A stretch of 45,616 nucleotides of DNA from the NCBI GenBank assembly GCA_016744675.1, contig JADGDX010000019.1, forward strand, positions 1-45,616, given 5' to 3'. Each line of letters starts with the position of its first letter. Position 1 is the first letter of the stretch. Below the pieces are notes generated by a model, which worked only from the letters and a program-made list of their open reading frames with translations, was not told the origin of the DNA and searched no databases. Below, one piece after another: positions 26,531-36,304 of the stretch. A program made the position numbers and the translations under genes. This DNA is from Desulfuromusa sp. GTDB taxonomy: Bacteria; Desulfobacterota; Desulfuromonadia; Desulfuromonadales; Geopsychrobacteraceae.

Positions 26531-27853
26531 TTAACTGACCGAACGATTCTTATTTATAATGTTTATACCCTTCAGATGATCAATCGCCCTTAATAGTTGA
26601 TTGTCCAAACTGTCTTTAGATAACCCACTTTTTTCTTCAATCTCTTCTTCCGGTTGAGTTCTCGGCATATCAACTTCATTTTCAAGTGTTGGCTGAAAAT
26701 GGTTCTCCAAATCCTGTTCCCGGATTGACATATTTGTCCCATCTAAATGGGCCGTTGTCAAAGAAGGAACGATAATATCAGGACGAATCCCACGAACCTG
26801 GATGGAACGGCCCAAAGGGGTAAAATAACGTGAAGTTGTCAAACGCAAACCAGACATATCATCAAGGGGAATGATCGTCTGGACAGACCCCTTACCAAAA
26901 CTCTGAGTACCAAGTATTATTGCCCGGCCATGATCTTGTAGTGCACCAGCAACGATCTCAGCAGCGCTTGCACTTCCTCCATTAATCAACACAATCAGAG
27001 GATAGTCAGGCTCAGTTCCATCCTCTTGTGCAGAAAAAGACATCTGAACTTCAGAATCCCGCCCTTCAGTGTAAACAATCAAGCCTTCTTTTAAAAAAAG
27101 GTTCGACACAGCAACAGCTTGATCCAGAAGACCTCCAGGATTATTACGTAAATCAAGAATCACACCCTGCAGTTTTTCACCGTAGTTCTGATGAAGAGCT
27201 AACAAATGATCTTTTAAATCATTCCCGGTACGATCCTGAAACTGCAGAACTCGAACGTAACCATAACTGTCCTTAAGAAAATCACTTTTCACACTCTGAA
27301 TCTGAATAATATCACGAACAATCGTAAAATCCTGTGGGTCTACGACACCGTCTCGACTGACTGTAATCGTAATAGCTTCCCCTTTGGAACCACGCATCAT
27401 TCGCACGGCTTCCATAATTTCCATATCGCGGGTTGCTTTTCCATCGATCTTAATAATTGTGTCACCTGCTTTGATTCCGGCTGCATAAGCAGGCGTATCT
27501 TCAATAGGTGATACAATAATCAACTCACCTTCTCTCACAGTAATTTCGATCCCCAAGCCACCAAATTCACCGTGTGTCTCAGCCTGCATCGCTTCATACA
27601 TCTCAGGGGTTAAAAAACTACTATGGGGGTCAAGAGTGTCAAGCATGCCACGAATCGCACCATAAATGAGCGTATCCATGTCGACTTCTTCAACATAACT
27701 CCCCCTTACCAAAGAGAGAACATCTGTTAATACTTCAAGATTTTTATAATCATTGTCTTCGTTGGCAAGCACATCAACAGAAAAAATTACAGGACTCAGA
27801 GCTATCAACATAATGACAAAGCCCAATGAAAGGACCTGATTTATTTTGAACAT
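26531..27853 (-). CDS. ctpA: carboxy-terminal processing protease, S41 family
   Basis: About 440 residues with a signal peptide (MFKINQVLSLGFVIMLIALS), a PDZ domain (about 85-170, GGLGIEITVREGELIIVSP) and an S41 catalytic core. The serine lies in NGGSASAAEIVAGAL (near 295) and the lysine in GTQSFGKGSVQ (near 320). It is a periplasmic protease that trims C-termini of envelope proteins, often peptidoglycan hydrolases. GAGG eight bases before ATG 27853 selects this start over 27901, which would overlap envC. It follows envC by 29 bases, consistent with control of septal hydrolysis. Confidence 0.93.
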   Translation of the reverse strand: MFKINQVLSLGFVIMLIALSPVIFSVDVLANEDNDYKNLEVLTDVLSLVRGSYVEEVDMDTLIYGAIRGMLDTLDPHSSFLTPEMYEAMQAETHGEFGGLGIEITVREGELIIVSPIEDTPAYAAGIKAGDTIIKIDGKATRDMEIMEAVRMMRGSKGEAITITVSRDGVVDPQDFTIVRDIIQIQSVKSDFLKDSYGYVRVLQFQDRTGNDLKDHLLALHQNYGEKLQGVILDLRNNPGGLLDQAVAVSNLFLKEGLIVYTEGRDSEVQMSFSAQEDGTEPDYPLIVLINGGSASAAEIVAGALQDHGRAIILGTQSFGKGSVQTIIPLDDMSGLRLTTSRYFTPLGRSIQVRGIRPDIIVPSLTTAHLDGTNMSIREQDLENHFQPTLENEVDMPRTQPEEEIEEKSGLSKDSLDNQLLRAIDHLKGINIINKNRSVS

Positions 27854-27882
27854 AAGAACCTCGCTATGATGCTGCTTCTGAC

Positions 27883-29025
27883 TTAACGACGTCGCAACCA
27901 CGTTAAAGGATTGACAGGTGAACCTTTCGAGCGAATCTCAAAATACATACTATCACGACCACCCAAACCACTGTATCCAAGTAAGTCACCAGCAGAAACA
28001 ATACTCCCAATCTTTTTCTGCATTCGATCCGTTTGGGCATAAAGAGTGTGATAATTACCTGGATGATTAAGAATAATCAGATTGCCATATCCTTTGAAAT
28101 AGTCGGCGAAAACAACTTTTCCTGATGCAACAGCACGGATAGGACTTCCTTGGGAGGCAGCAATTTCGATACCATTACTTTCGTAATATGTTCCTAATTT
28201 TGCATCTTTTTGCTTTCCAAATGAAATGATCACGCGGCCATTAATTGGCCAATCCAGTTTACCGCGACCCACAGCAAAATGACCGACGGCAGGCCCCCTT
28301 AGTGGTTCAGGTTCTTTCTTAATTCTGCCAATCAATGCTTTGAGCCGTGCTGCATTTTCCTTCAACTGGGACAATTCAACAGACAACTGCTTTTTATCAC
28401 CACGAGCCTGCCTTAAAAGACGAGACTGAATCTTGCGACCTCGCTCGGCAACACTTTGTTGCTGCTTGGCGGTATCCAACAAATCAGACTGTTGTTTTTT
28501 CAATGTCTCTAACCCAACTAAATGTTTTTGCTGTTGCTGATTTGCTAATCGATACTGGCCCAATAAATCTTTATCATACTCAAGAACTCTACTCAGATAA
28601 TGATATTGCTGTGCCATTTCGGTTGGGGAGTCTGCAGAAAAGATTATTTTTAAAGGACCAGTTTCCCCTTCTTTATATAGGGCGACAAGTCTCTTTTCCA
28701 GTTGTAAGTTGACCTTGCCAACATCTTTCTTGCTTTGCTTAAGTAACTTAATCTGCTGAGAGATATCTCGTTTGAGGGTCTTTAAGGCAGCTTTGAGTTC
28801 GTTGACATTCTGACCAATATGATCAAGTGATTTATTGATCATAGCAAGCTCTCTGCTTATTTTAATTTCCGTTTTCTTTTTATTTTTAAGAGCGCTTTCA
28901 GCATGGTCAATCCTATTTTTTATTTTATCCAATTGCGTACGGCTGTCTGTTAAATCAGCCCAGCAAGGGGATAAAAACAAGGAGAACATCAGCCAACATA
29001 TGACAACTATCAGAATATTGTTCAT
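27883..29025 (-). CDS. envC: EnvC-like murein hydrolase activator with a catalytically dead LytM domain
   Basis: A 380-residue exported protein with a signal peptide ending near CWA (23), a long coiled coil (about 28-235) and a C-terminal LytM/M23 fold (about 250-378). The zinc and catalytic positions of LytM are all substituted: S283 and E287 in place of the H-x3-D pair, Q331 in LYAQ, and S359/Y361 in place of H-x-H. As in E. coli EnvC, it should not cut peptidoglycan itself but activate amidases under control of FtsEX. It is coded directly after ftsX (three bases between stop and ATG), which supports this role. Confidence 0.88.
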   Translation of the reverse strand: MNNILIVVICWLMFSLFLSPCWADLTDSRTQLDKIKNRIDHAESALKNKKKTEIKISRELAMINKSLDHIGQNVNELKAALKTLKRDISQQIKLLKQSKKDVGKVNLQLEKRLVALYKEGETGPLKIIFSADSPTEMAQQYHYLSRVLEYDKDLLGQYRLANQQQQKHLVGLETLKKQQSDLLDTAKQQQSVAERGRKIQSRLLRQARGDKKQLSVELSQLKENAARLKALIGRIKKEPEPLRGPAVGHFAVGRGKLDWPINGRVIISFGKQKDAKLGTYYESNGIEIAASQGSPIRAVASGKVVFADYFKGYGNLIILNHPGNYHTLYAQTDRMQKKIGSIVSAGDLLGYSGLGGRDSMYFEIRSKGSPVNPLTWLRRR

Positions 29026-29028
29026 AAG

Positions 29029-29940
29029 TTAGAAACGGACAAAGCGACGTAATGACGACAAACTGCCCAAAACGCCTAAAACAACGCCGGACAGAACCAG
29101 TGTTATTTGTTGGTTCATTGTCAAAAATAAAAGATCAAAACTGTTTGGAGTCAGCCAAAAAGAAGTAAGACTTCGCGAAATAACAAAAACGAAAAAAATC
29201 GTTAAAAACAATAACGAGAGAAGGCCTCCTAGCAATCCTTGAATAGCTCCTTCAAGCATAAAAGGAATTTTGATAAAGCGCATTGTCGCCCCAACCAATG
29301 CCATAATTTCAAGCTCATCCCGCCGAGCATAAAGAGTTAATTTTATGGTATTCGAAACAATAAATAACGCCGCAAACAATAAAAACCCACCTAACACAAT
29401 ACCGATAAAACGAAGAATTTTAGCAAAGTCATTAAATCGTTCCAGCCATTTTTGTCCATAGCGAAGGTCGTCAACATCAAGAATATTTTCTAGATGCTCT
29501 ATCACTGTAGCAATTTGTTGCTGGTTCCTATATTCAGAGAATAATCCCAACTCAAAAGAAGCAGGTAAAAGATCACGCTTAACCCCTTCGAGCAAACTAG
29601 CGTCCTCACCTAAACGCTTTTTGAAACGTTCAAGAGCTTCTTTCTGAGAAACATAAATAACTGTCTCAACACCAGAAATGCGACTTAATTGATCTTTCAA
29701 TTTTGCAACATTATTTTGAGAAGGAACTTTATTTAAATACGCAATGACTTGGATTTCCTGTGTCCAGCGCAAAGCTAATTGCTCAATATTAACAACGACG
29801 AGAAAAAAGGTGGCAACAGTCGCTAAAGCAATAGCCATTGTCAAAATGGATGCAGTGCAAAGAAATGGCCACTGGCGCATATTGCGTAGAGCACGCAAAA
29901 TAAAATAGCGAATTTTATCCAGCACCGCTGATTCCCCCAT
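29029..29940 (-). CDS. ftsX: cell-division membrane protein FtsX
   Basis: A 303-residue protein with four transmembrane helices (starts near 25, 175, 230 and 275) and an extracytoplasmic loop of about 120 residues containing IQVIAYLNKVPSQ, the family's coiled-coil-contacting domain. It forms the FtsEX complex that transmits ATP hydrolysis to EnvC-type activators. ATG 29940 is given, but a GTG at 29925 follows GGGGGA and is a fair alternative start. It lies 42 bases after ftsE. Confidence 0.93.
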   Translation of the reverse strand: MGESAVLDKIRYFILRALRNMRQWPFLCTASILTMAIALATVATFFLVVVNIEQLALRWTQEIQVIAYLNKVPSQNNVAKLKDQLSRISGVETVIYVSQKEALERFKKRLGEDASLLEGVKRDLLPASFELGLFSEYRNQQQIATVIEHLENILDVDDLRYGQKWLERFNDFAKILRFIGIVLGGFLLFAALFIVSNTIKLTLYARRDELEIMALVGATMRFIKIPFMLEGAIQGLLGGLLSLLFLTIFFVFVISRSLTSFWLTPNSFDLLFLTMNQQITLVLSGVVLGVLGSLSSLRRFVRF

Positions 29941-29982
29941 TCTTTTTTAATACGATAAGTATGAAAACTAATTTTGACACTT

Positions 29983-30657
29983 TTATGCCTGAAGAGGCTG
30001 TTGATCACCAATCAACCGCCCCTGATCTAGAGTAATAATCCGTCGTGGGAAACGCTTATTCAAACTATGGTCATGAGTGGCAAGTAGGACCGTTGTTCCC
30101 CGTGCATTTGCCTGCTTAAACAAATTCATAATCTCTAAAGTGACATCTTGGTCAAGATTTCCACTCGGTTCATCAGCAAGCAAAATCAGCGGATCAACAA
30201 CCAAAGCTCTTGCAATAGCAATCCGCTGTTGCTCTCCACCAGAGAGTTCAAGAGGTTTTCGCTGGAGGCGATGCTCTAAGCCAACCTCTTTCAAGGCTTG
30301 ATAGACTTTTTTACTCACCTCATATCGTTTTTTACCTTGGGCCTCTAAAGCAAAAGCAACATTTTCGTAAACAGTTCGACTCTGCAGTAACTTAAAATCC
30401 TGAAAGACAACCCCTATTTTACGCCGCAGATAAGGGATCTGCCTGCTGCGAATACGTGAAATATTTTGCCGATCGATCAGAATCTGCCCACGCGTTGGTT
30501 TTTCAGCAGAATAGAGCATTCGTAATAGAGTCGTTTTTCCCGCCCCAGAAGCGCCGTTAATATAGACAAACTCACCTTTAGAGATCTGGAGTGTCACATC
30601 CTTTATCGCTGTAGAATCTCCACCGTATTTTTTTGTTACGTTGTATAGCTGTATCAT
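29983..30657 (-). CDS. ftsE: cell-division ATP-binding protein FtsE
   Basis: An ABC ATPase of about 224 residues: Walker A GASGAGKTTLL, Q-loop VVFQDFKLL, signature LSGGEQQR, Walker B LILLADEPSGNLD, H-loop ATHD. It works with FtsX at the division septum. ATG 30657 (MIQLYNV) matches the family start; an in-frame ATG at 30672 is also possible. It heads the ftsE-ftsX-envC-ctp-yibQ-like operon and follows the pta terminator. Confidence 0.94.
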   Translation of the reverse strand: MIQLYNVTKKYGGDSTAIKDVTLQISKGEFVYINGASGAGKTTLLRMLYSAEKPTRGQILIDRQNISRIRSRQIPYLRRKIGVVFQDFKLLQSRTVYENVAFALEAQGKKRYEVSKKVYQALKEVGLEHRLQRKPLELSGGEQQRIAIARALVVDPLILLADEPSGNLDQDVTLEIMNLFKQANARGTTVLLATHDHSLNKRFPRRIITLDQGRLIGDQQPLQA

Positions 30658-30693
30658 GGATGTTCCACTCATTCAGGATCAGAACTGTAAGAC

Positions 30694-30739
30694 AAGAAAA
30701 TAAAGAGTTCGCCCCAAAAACCACATCAGGGCGAACTCT
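30694..30739 (-). terminator. intrinsic terminator of pta
   Basis: On the minus strand an eleven-pair perfect stem (30739-30729 with 30714-30704, arms AGAGTTCGCCC) with a fourteen-base loop is followed by TTTATTTTC. It separates pta from ftsE. Confidence 0.88.
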
Positions 30740-30750
30740 AAAAGATAAAA

Positions 30751-31752
30751 TCAACCTTGAGCCTGAACTGCTGTAATAGCAGAAACACTGACAATATCAG
30801 CAACTGAACAACCTCGAGAAAGATCGTTAACAGGCTTCGCTAATCCCTGGATAATCGGTCCAACGGCCTCAGCTCCAGCAAGCCGCTCAACCAGCTTATA
30901 ACCAATATTACCGGCATCAAGGTCAGGAAACACCAAAGTATTCGCCTGGCCAGCAACAGTAGAACCAGGAGCTTTTTTCTCACCAACTTTTGGAAGCAAA
31001 GCAGCATCAGCCTGGAGTTCACCATCAATTGAAAGATCAGGAGCGAGTTCCTGTGCAATTTTAAGTGCTTTAAGAACTTTATCACAATCGCTATGTGCTG
31101 CACTGCCTTTCGTTGAAAAACTCAACATGGCCACTCGTGCTTCAACCCCAAGGAAACTTTTACAACTTGCTGCTGTACTAACTGCAATTTCAGCCAGGGC
31201 TTGGGCATCAGGATTCGGATTAACAGCACAATCAGCAAAACACATGGTTCCATTCTCTCCAAACTCCGGTGTTTTTGTCACCATCAAAAAAACAGAAGAA
31301 ACTGTGTTCATCCCTGCTGCCGTACCAACAACTTGAAAGGCCGCCCGCAAAACATCACCCGTCGTATTTGCCGCACCAGCTACAGCACCACCTGCATCTC
31401 CTTTGCGAACCATCATAGATGCAAAATAGAGATTATCCGATCCTGTTAAAAGAGCAACTGCTTCATCACGACTTAAGTTCTTTTTCTTGCGCAATTCAAC
31501 AAGTTCATCAGCATATGCATCAAGGTAAGAAGACTGAGCGGGATCAACGAGGCTTACACCCTCCAAAGTCACTCCTAGTTCAGCAGCCTTACTATTAAGC
31601 GTTTCGGGGTTTCCAAGTAGAACAACTTTTGCCAACTTGTCGCCAACAATTTGTGCCGAAGCTTCAATCATACGATCATCATAACCTTCGGGTAAAACAA
31701 CTGTTTGTGAATTGGCACGGGCCTTGGCTTTAATCTGATCAACAAGATGCAT
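30751..31752 (-). CDS. pta: phosphate acetyltransferase
   Basis: A 333-residue short-form Pta (PTA_PTB domain only), interconverting acetyl-CoA and acetyl phosphate. Motifs are [12 protein letters not shown] at the start, the [25 protein letters not shown] region, and [21 protein letters not shown] at the C-terminus. It lacks the BioD/DRTGG front part of the long enterobacterial form; a separate protein of that type is encoded at 17766. GAGGAGGT precedes ATG 31752. No ackA is adjacent. It is monocistronic, ended by a strong terminator. Confidence 0.95.
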   Translation of the reverse strand: MHLVDQIKAKARANSQTVVLPEGYDDRMIEASAQIVGDKLAKVVLLGNPETLNSKAAELGVTLEGVSLVDPAQSSYLDAYADELVELRKKKNLSRDEAVALLTGSDNLYFASMMVRKGDAGGAVAGAANTTGDVLRAAFQVVGTAAGMNTVSSVFLMVTKTPEFGENGTMCFADCAVNPNPDAQALAEIAVSTAASCKSFLGVEARVAMLSFSTKGSAAHSDCDKVLKALKIAQELAPDLSIDGELQADAALLPKVGEKKAPGSTVAGQANTLVFPDLDAGNIGYKLVERLAGAEAVGPIIQGLAKPVNDLSRGCSVADIVSVSAITAVQAQG

Positions 31753-31986
31753 TTTAACCTCCTCGAGAAATTATTATATGAACTATCAAGTTCTGTCGAA
31801 TCACATAGATATATTATCTGAACTTGTAAAAAAAATATAAAGTGACATACATGCTAAGCAACCCCAAATTGACTTTAAGCTGCCGTAACATTTATACCTA
31901 ATGGCAAAAGCGAGGGTCAATCATTTTTCATTTAAGTGTAACATCGGGGTGGTCGCAGCCATCAACACTCGCTATAATCGCAGAAT

Positions 31987-32970
31987 ATGATCCCGACTTA
32001 TTCTACGAATTCAAAATCTTCTCGCGACCGATTACAACTGCTCATAGTTAGTCTGCTGTTATCAATAGGGCTGCACCTGGTTATGTTTCTGGGGCTCCCC
32101 CTTCTCGACCAAAAAGAAGACTTAGTTGTTCAAAAACAACAACCGACACGAGTTCATCTTGTCGATAGACCTAAAAAACAAAACATTCCACAGAAGCAGA
32201 AACCTGCAGAGTTCGAGATTGACCAACAACCACCTCAAACTCAACCAGAATTACCCGTTAAGTCTTTTCGCAAAGCAGACCACAGTCAGATAGTCAAAAA
32301 AGAACAATCACCACGAGGAAATGATGTACGCGATCAGACCACTGAAGCAATACAGAAACCCCTAAAATATCAGACAACGAGAAGCAATCAGGAGAAAAAA
32401 CCAGCTCAAGAAAACAACGCAACAGAACAAATCACTCCAGAAAGCACTATTCAAACAGAAGGTAATATCCCTAGACCGACAAAACCAACCGTACAGAGTC
32501 GTGAAAAGGTTCAAGTTCCATCATTATCTCCGGAACAACTTCGTCCTGACATTGAGTCTTTGGAACAAATAGTTCAAGGAAGCCAGGGGGATCAAAATCG
32601 CATTAAAGATCGCAAAGACATAGAAATCGGCGACACTGTCTGGTTAAACCTACAGCACAACCTTTTGGTTTCATTTTTCCGTCGATTTCACGATCAGATA
32701 GAGCTGGTTTGGAATTATCCAGCCGAAGCCATTTTGAGTGAAACTGAAGGGACACTTGAGCTCCTGATCATTGTTGACCCCAAAGGAGATTTGATCGATA
32801 TTGATCTCGTGAGAACCAGTGGCTCAGATCTTCTCGATTTTGAGGCAATACAAGCCGTCTATCGTGCAGCACCTTTTGGTCCACTAACCAAACACTACCC
32901 TCATGAGCAACTTAAAATACGAGCCCACTTCAGCTACAGACTAAGTGGTCGATATATTTATGGCCGTTGA
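31987..32970 (+). CDS. TonB-family energy transducer
   Basis: A 327-residue protein with one N-terminal transmembrane helix (LLIVSLLLSIGLHLVMFLGLPL, about 18-40), a proline/glutamine/lysine-rich spacer (about 50-190) and a TonB C-terminal domain (about 235-322, EGTLELLIIVDPKGDLID and FEAIQAVYRAAPFGPL). It would couple the proton-motive force to outer-membrane transport. ExbB/ExbD are not in the window. No Shine-Dalgarno precedes ATG 31987; TATAAT ends eight bases before it. It diverges from pta. Confidence 0.85.
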   Translation: MIPTYSTNSKSSRDRLQLLIVSLLLSIGLHLVMFLGLPLLDQKEDLVVQKQQPTRVHLVDRPKKQNIPQKQKPAEFEIDQQPPQTQPELPVKSFRKADHSQIVKKEQSPRGNDVRDQTTEAIQKPLKYQTTRSNQEKKPAQENNATEQITPESTIQTEGNIPRPTKPTVQSREKVQVPSLSPEQLRPDIESLEQIVQGSQGDQNRIKDRKDIEIGDTVWLNLQHNLLVSFFRRFHDQIELVWNYPAEAILSETEGTLELLIIVDPKGDLIDIDLVRTSGSDLLDFEAIQAVYRAAPFGPLTKHYPHEQLKIRAHFSYRLSGRYIYGR

Positions 32971-32977
32971 CACAAAA

Positions 32978-33000
32978 AATGCCCGGTCAAGCCGGGCATT
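32978..33000. terminator. bidirectional terminator between the TonB-like gene and gcvPB
   Basis: AATGCCCGG (32978-32986) pairs perfectly with CCGGGCATT (32992-33000) around a five-base loop. The minus strand runs into T6, so it is strong for gcvPB; on the plus strand the downstream tract is only T-rich. Confidence 0.85.
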
Positions 33001-33015
33001 TCTAAATATTTATTT

Positions 33016-34470
33016 TTAATCTTGTCCCCAACGTAACTTTGGTTTTCGCGCAGCTGTCGCCTCATCCAACCGCTTCACCTTAGAACGAACTGGCGCTTGT
33101 TTGAGCAATTCAGGCGTCACCTTTGCTTCTTCGGCAATTGCAAGCAAAGCATCGCAGAACTCATCAACCGCCTGCTTACTTTCAGTTTCAGTCGGCTCAA
33201 TCATCAATGAACCATGGACAACCAAAGGAAAATAGATCGTTGGTGGATGATATCCATAATCGATTAAGCGCTTTGCAACATCCAGAGTGTGACAATCATT
33301 TTCCAACGCATCTTCCGAAAAAACAACCTCATGCAAAGAACGCTGTTTATTAGGTAAATCATAGGAACCTTCGAGACGCGCCCGGATATAATTAGCATTT
33401 AAAACGGCCAACTCAGTGGCTCGCCTTAAGCCTTCACCACCCATCGAAAGTATATAACTGTATGCACGCACTAAAATGGCAAAATGCCCATAAAAAGACT
33501 TCAATCGTCCAATGGAATCAGGAAGATTATAGTCAAGTTTGTAATCATCACCATCTTTTACAACAACAGGAACCGGCAAATACGGCCTTAGTTTCTCCGC
33601 AACACCGACAGGTCCTGAGCCGGGGCCACCTCCCCCATGGGGCGTTGAAAATGTTTTATGCAAATTGAAATGCATCACATCAATACCCAGATCCCCAGGA
33701 CGACTAATCCCCATCAAAGCATTAAGGTTCGCGCCATCAGCGTAAACTAACCCACCACGCTCATGAACCAGTTCGCAAATTTCACGAATATCAGCTTCGA
33801 ACAAACCAAGCGTATTTGGATTGGTCACCATCAAAGCAGCAACGTCATCATCCATCACAGCAGCAACAGCTTCTTTACTCAAAACACCATCGGAAGCAAC
33901 TGTAATGACCTCATAACCACAAAGAGCTGCTGAGGCGGGATTAGTTCCATGTGCAGTATCGGGGATGATAACCTTGTTCCGCTTCTGTCCATTGGCTTCA
34001 TGCCAAGCATGAATCATTAACATCCCAGCAAATTCACCTTGTGCACCGGCAGCAGGCTGTAACGTCATGGCTGGAAAACCAGAAACCTCTTCAAGATCGC
34101 GTTGCAGGCAATACATCAACTTTAACGCACCCTGATTGAGAGCTTCCGGTGTTTGAGGGTGAATATCAGAAAATCCTGGAAAACGCGCTGCTACCTCATT
34201 GACCTTAGGGTTGTACTTCATCGTACAACTCCCAAGGGGATAAAAGCCGCTATCGACTCCATAATTCCAAGTTGATAAGCGGGTATAATGGCGAACGACA
34301 TCGACTTCTGAAAGCTCTGGAAAATCAGCTATTTCACCCCGAGTAAAATGGCCTTCAGGAAAGACTTGTGGGACATCCAATTCGGCAATACTGTAACCAA
34401 TTCGTCCAGGCTGAGATTTTTCAAACAACAAATCCTCATCGAGAACTAAACCACGGCTCGTAGTATTCAT
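33016..34470 (-). CDS. gcvPB: glycine decarboxylase (P-protein) subunit 2
   Basis: A 484-residue PLP enzyme half. The lysine that binds PLP is in NLHKTFSTPHGGGGPG, and the glycine-rich stretch is conserved. With GcvPA it forms the heterotetrameric P-protein that decarboxylates glycine and transfers aminomethyl to lipoyl-GcvH. Its ATG overlaps the gcvPA stop (ATGA at 34470-34467), so translation is coupled. It ends the operon at a strong terminator. Confidence 0.96.
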   Translation of the reverse strand: MNTTSRGLVLDEDLLFEKSQPGRIGYSIAELDVPQVFPEGHFTRGEIADFPELSEVDVVRHYTRLSTWNYGVDSGFYPLGSCTMKYNPKVNEVAARFPGFSDIHPQTPEALNQGALKLMYCLQRDLEEVSGFPAMTLQPAAGAQGEFAGMLMIHAWHEANGQKRNKVIIPDTAHGTNPASAALCGYEVITVASDGVLSKEAVAAVMDDDVAALMVTNPNTLGLFEADIREICELVHERGGLVYADGANLNALMGISRPGDLGIDVMHFNLHKTFSTPHGGGGPGSGPVGVAEKLRPYLPVPVVVKDGDDYKLDYNLPDSIGRLKSFYGHFAILVRAYSYILSMGGEGLRRATELAVLNANYIRARLEGSYDLPNKQRSLHEVVFSEDALENDCHTLDVAKRLIDYGYHPPTIYFPLVVHGSLMIEPTETESKQAVDEFCDALLAIAEEAKVTPELLKQAPVRSKVKRLDEATAARKPKLRWGQD

Positions 34471-35819
34471 CGCGCATCACCTCCGGCCAAAACCTTAACG
34501 AAACGATCAATTTGCTCCCGGCTATTTTGTTCGGTAACACAAATCAACAGACCATTTTCCAATTCAGAATAATCTCGTCCCAGTGAAATTCCCGCAAGAA
34601 TGTGTTGCTGTTCCAAGCGTTTTTTTAATTCAGCAACAGGTTCTTGGCAAGTCACAACAAACTCGTTAAAAGACTCCCCAGAGAAAGTGACGTCAAATCC
34701 ATCCAATTGAGATATTTTTTCTCTAGCATATGCTGATTTTGCGTAATTCACTTCGGCTAATTGACGTAAGCCCTGTTTTCCATGTAATGCAAGATAAATA
34801 CTTACCATCAGAATACACAAACCCTGATTTGAGCAAATGTTGGATGTCGCCTTTTCGCGGCGGATATGTTGTTCACGCGTTGCAAGTGTTAAAACGAACC
34901 CCCGTTGACCATCTTGATCCAATGTCTCTCCAACGAGACGGCCAGGTAAAACCCGCATATCCTTCTTACGAACAGCAAAGAATCCGATTCCAGGGCCCCC
35001 AAAGGAAAGTGGCACACCAAAACTTTGTCCTTCACCGACAACAACATCCGCACCTAACTCACCAGGTGATTTAAAAAGGGCGAGTGCAAGAGGCTCAGGA
35101 ACTGCTGTCACCAATCGTGCACCATGAGCATGTGTATGTTCTGCGATCGCAGCGATATCCTCAACTAAACCGAAATAATTAGGATAGCCAACAACAACTG
35201 CAGCAACTTGATCATCCAGTAATTCTATCAATTTATCCTGGTCTGTTGTGCCACTGTTCAATGGAATATCAATCAACTCAACATTCAGATAACGACAATA
35301 GGACGTCACTGTTTCACGGTATTGTGGAGGAAGTGCATTTGACAGAAGAACTTTATTGCGTTTTTTCCCTGCTCTCACAGTCAGCAAAACAGCTTCAGCG
35401 CAGGCGGACGCCCCATCATACATCGATGCATTTGCGACATCCATCCCAGTCAGTTGGCAGATCAAAGTCTGAAATTCAAATATCGCCTGTAAAGTGCCCT
35501 GACTGATCTCTGGCTGATAAGGAGTATAAGCTGTATAGAATTCACTTCGGCTGATAAGTTGATCAATAACAGATGGGATAAAGTGGTTGTATGCACCACC
35601 CCCAAGAAAAGAATCCCACTGAGATGTTGTTGCATTTTGTTCTGCTAATTTACGCAATGAGAGTAATACTTCAGATTCTGATTTAGCAGCAGGCAAATCG
35701 AGTGGTCTCTTTAACCGACAATCTTCTGGTACTCCAGAAAACAACTCATCAATATTTGACACCCCGATTTTATCGAGCATCTGCTGTACATCCACATCAG
35801 TATGAGGCAGATAACGCAT
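34467..35819 (-). CDS. gcvPA: glycine decarboxylase (P-protein) subunit 1
   Basis: About 450 residues, N-terminal half of the split P-protein: MRYLPHTDVDVQQMLDKIG at the start, FLGGGAYNHFIP, TPYQPEISQGTLQAIFEFQ and SFGGPGIGFFA are hallmark segments. It lacks PLP lysine, as expected for this half. ATG 35819 is selected because AAAGGA is five bases upstream; an ATG at 35825 is too close to that site. Lies 60 bases after gcvH. Confidence 0.96.
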   Translation of the reverse strand: MRYLPHTDVDVQQMLDKIGVSNIDELFSGVPEDCRLKRPLDLPAAKSESEVLLSLRKLAEQNATTSQWDSFLGGGAYNHFIPSVIDQLISRSEFYTAYTPYQPEISQGTLQAIFEFQTLICQLTGMDVANASMYDGASACAEAVLLTVRAGKKRNKVLLSNALPPQYRETVTSYCRYLNVELIDIPLNSGTTDQDKLIELLDDQVAAVVVGYPNYFGLVEDIAAIAEHTHAHGARLVTAVPEPLALALFKSPGELGADVVVGEGQSFGVPLSFGGPGIGFFAVRKKDMRVLPGRLVGETLDQDGQRGFVLTLATREQHIRREKATSNICSNQGLCILMVSIYLALHGKQGLRQLAEVNYAKSAYAREKISQLDGFDVTFSGESFNEFVVTCQEPVAELKKRLEQQHILAGISLGRDYSELENGLLICVTEQNSREQIDRFVKVLAGGDAR

Positions 35820-35879
35820 AATCATCCTTTCAACTATTACTTCAACTTACAGAAGGTAACTATCAAGACCAAAACGTCT

Positions 35880-36263
35880 CTAGTCTTTCTCAGTAAATTC
35901 TTGATAAGCAGCGACATCCATTAATTCATTCACCACAGAGAGATCTGCAACCTTAACTTTTATCATCCAGCCCTCCTCATAAGGAGAGTTATTAAGAGTT
36001 TCTGGATCATCCGGAAGCGCTTCATTAACTTCGACAACCTCACCACTGATTGGAGCATAGACATCGGACACAGCCTTCACCGATTCAACAACCCCAAAAG
36101 AGGCACCAACCTCTAAGGTGTCACCAACTTCTGGAAGTTCAACAAAAACAATATCGCCAAGTTGATCTTGAGCAAAATCAGTGATACCGATCGTTGCAAC
36201 ATCTTCTTCAACCAACACCCACTCATGATCTTCGGTGTATTTGTACTCTTCGGGAAAATCCAT
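35880..36263 (-). CDS. gcvH: glycine cleavage H protein
   Basis: A 127-residue lipoyl carrier: EYKYTEDHEWV at the start, the lipoylated lysine in GVVESVKAVSDVYAP, and NSPYEEGWMIKV near the end. It shuttles the aminomethyl group between P, T and L proteins. ATG 36263 follows GAGGAGG; upstream frame codons to 36290 contain that site. Gap to gcvT is 41 bases. No gcvL (lipoamide dehydrogenase) is in the window. Confidence 0.96.
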   Translation of the reverse strand: MDFPEEYKYTEDHEWVLVEEDVATIGITDFAQDQLGDIVFVELPEVGDTLEVGASFGVVESVKAVSDVYAPISGEVVEVNEALPDDPETLNNSPYEEGWMIKVKVADLSVVNELMDVAAYQEFTEKD

Positions 36264-36304
36264 GCTATCCTCCTCTACAGAAAAGCCCACTGGGCAAGTA
36301 ATAA

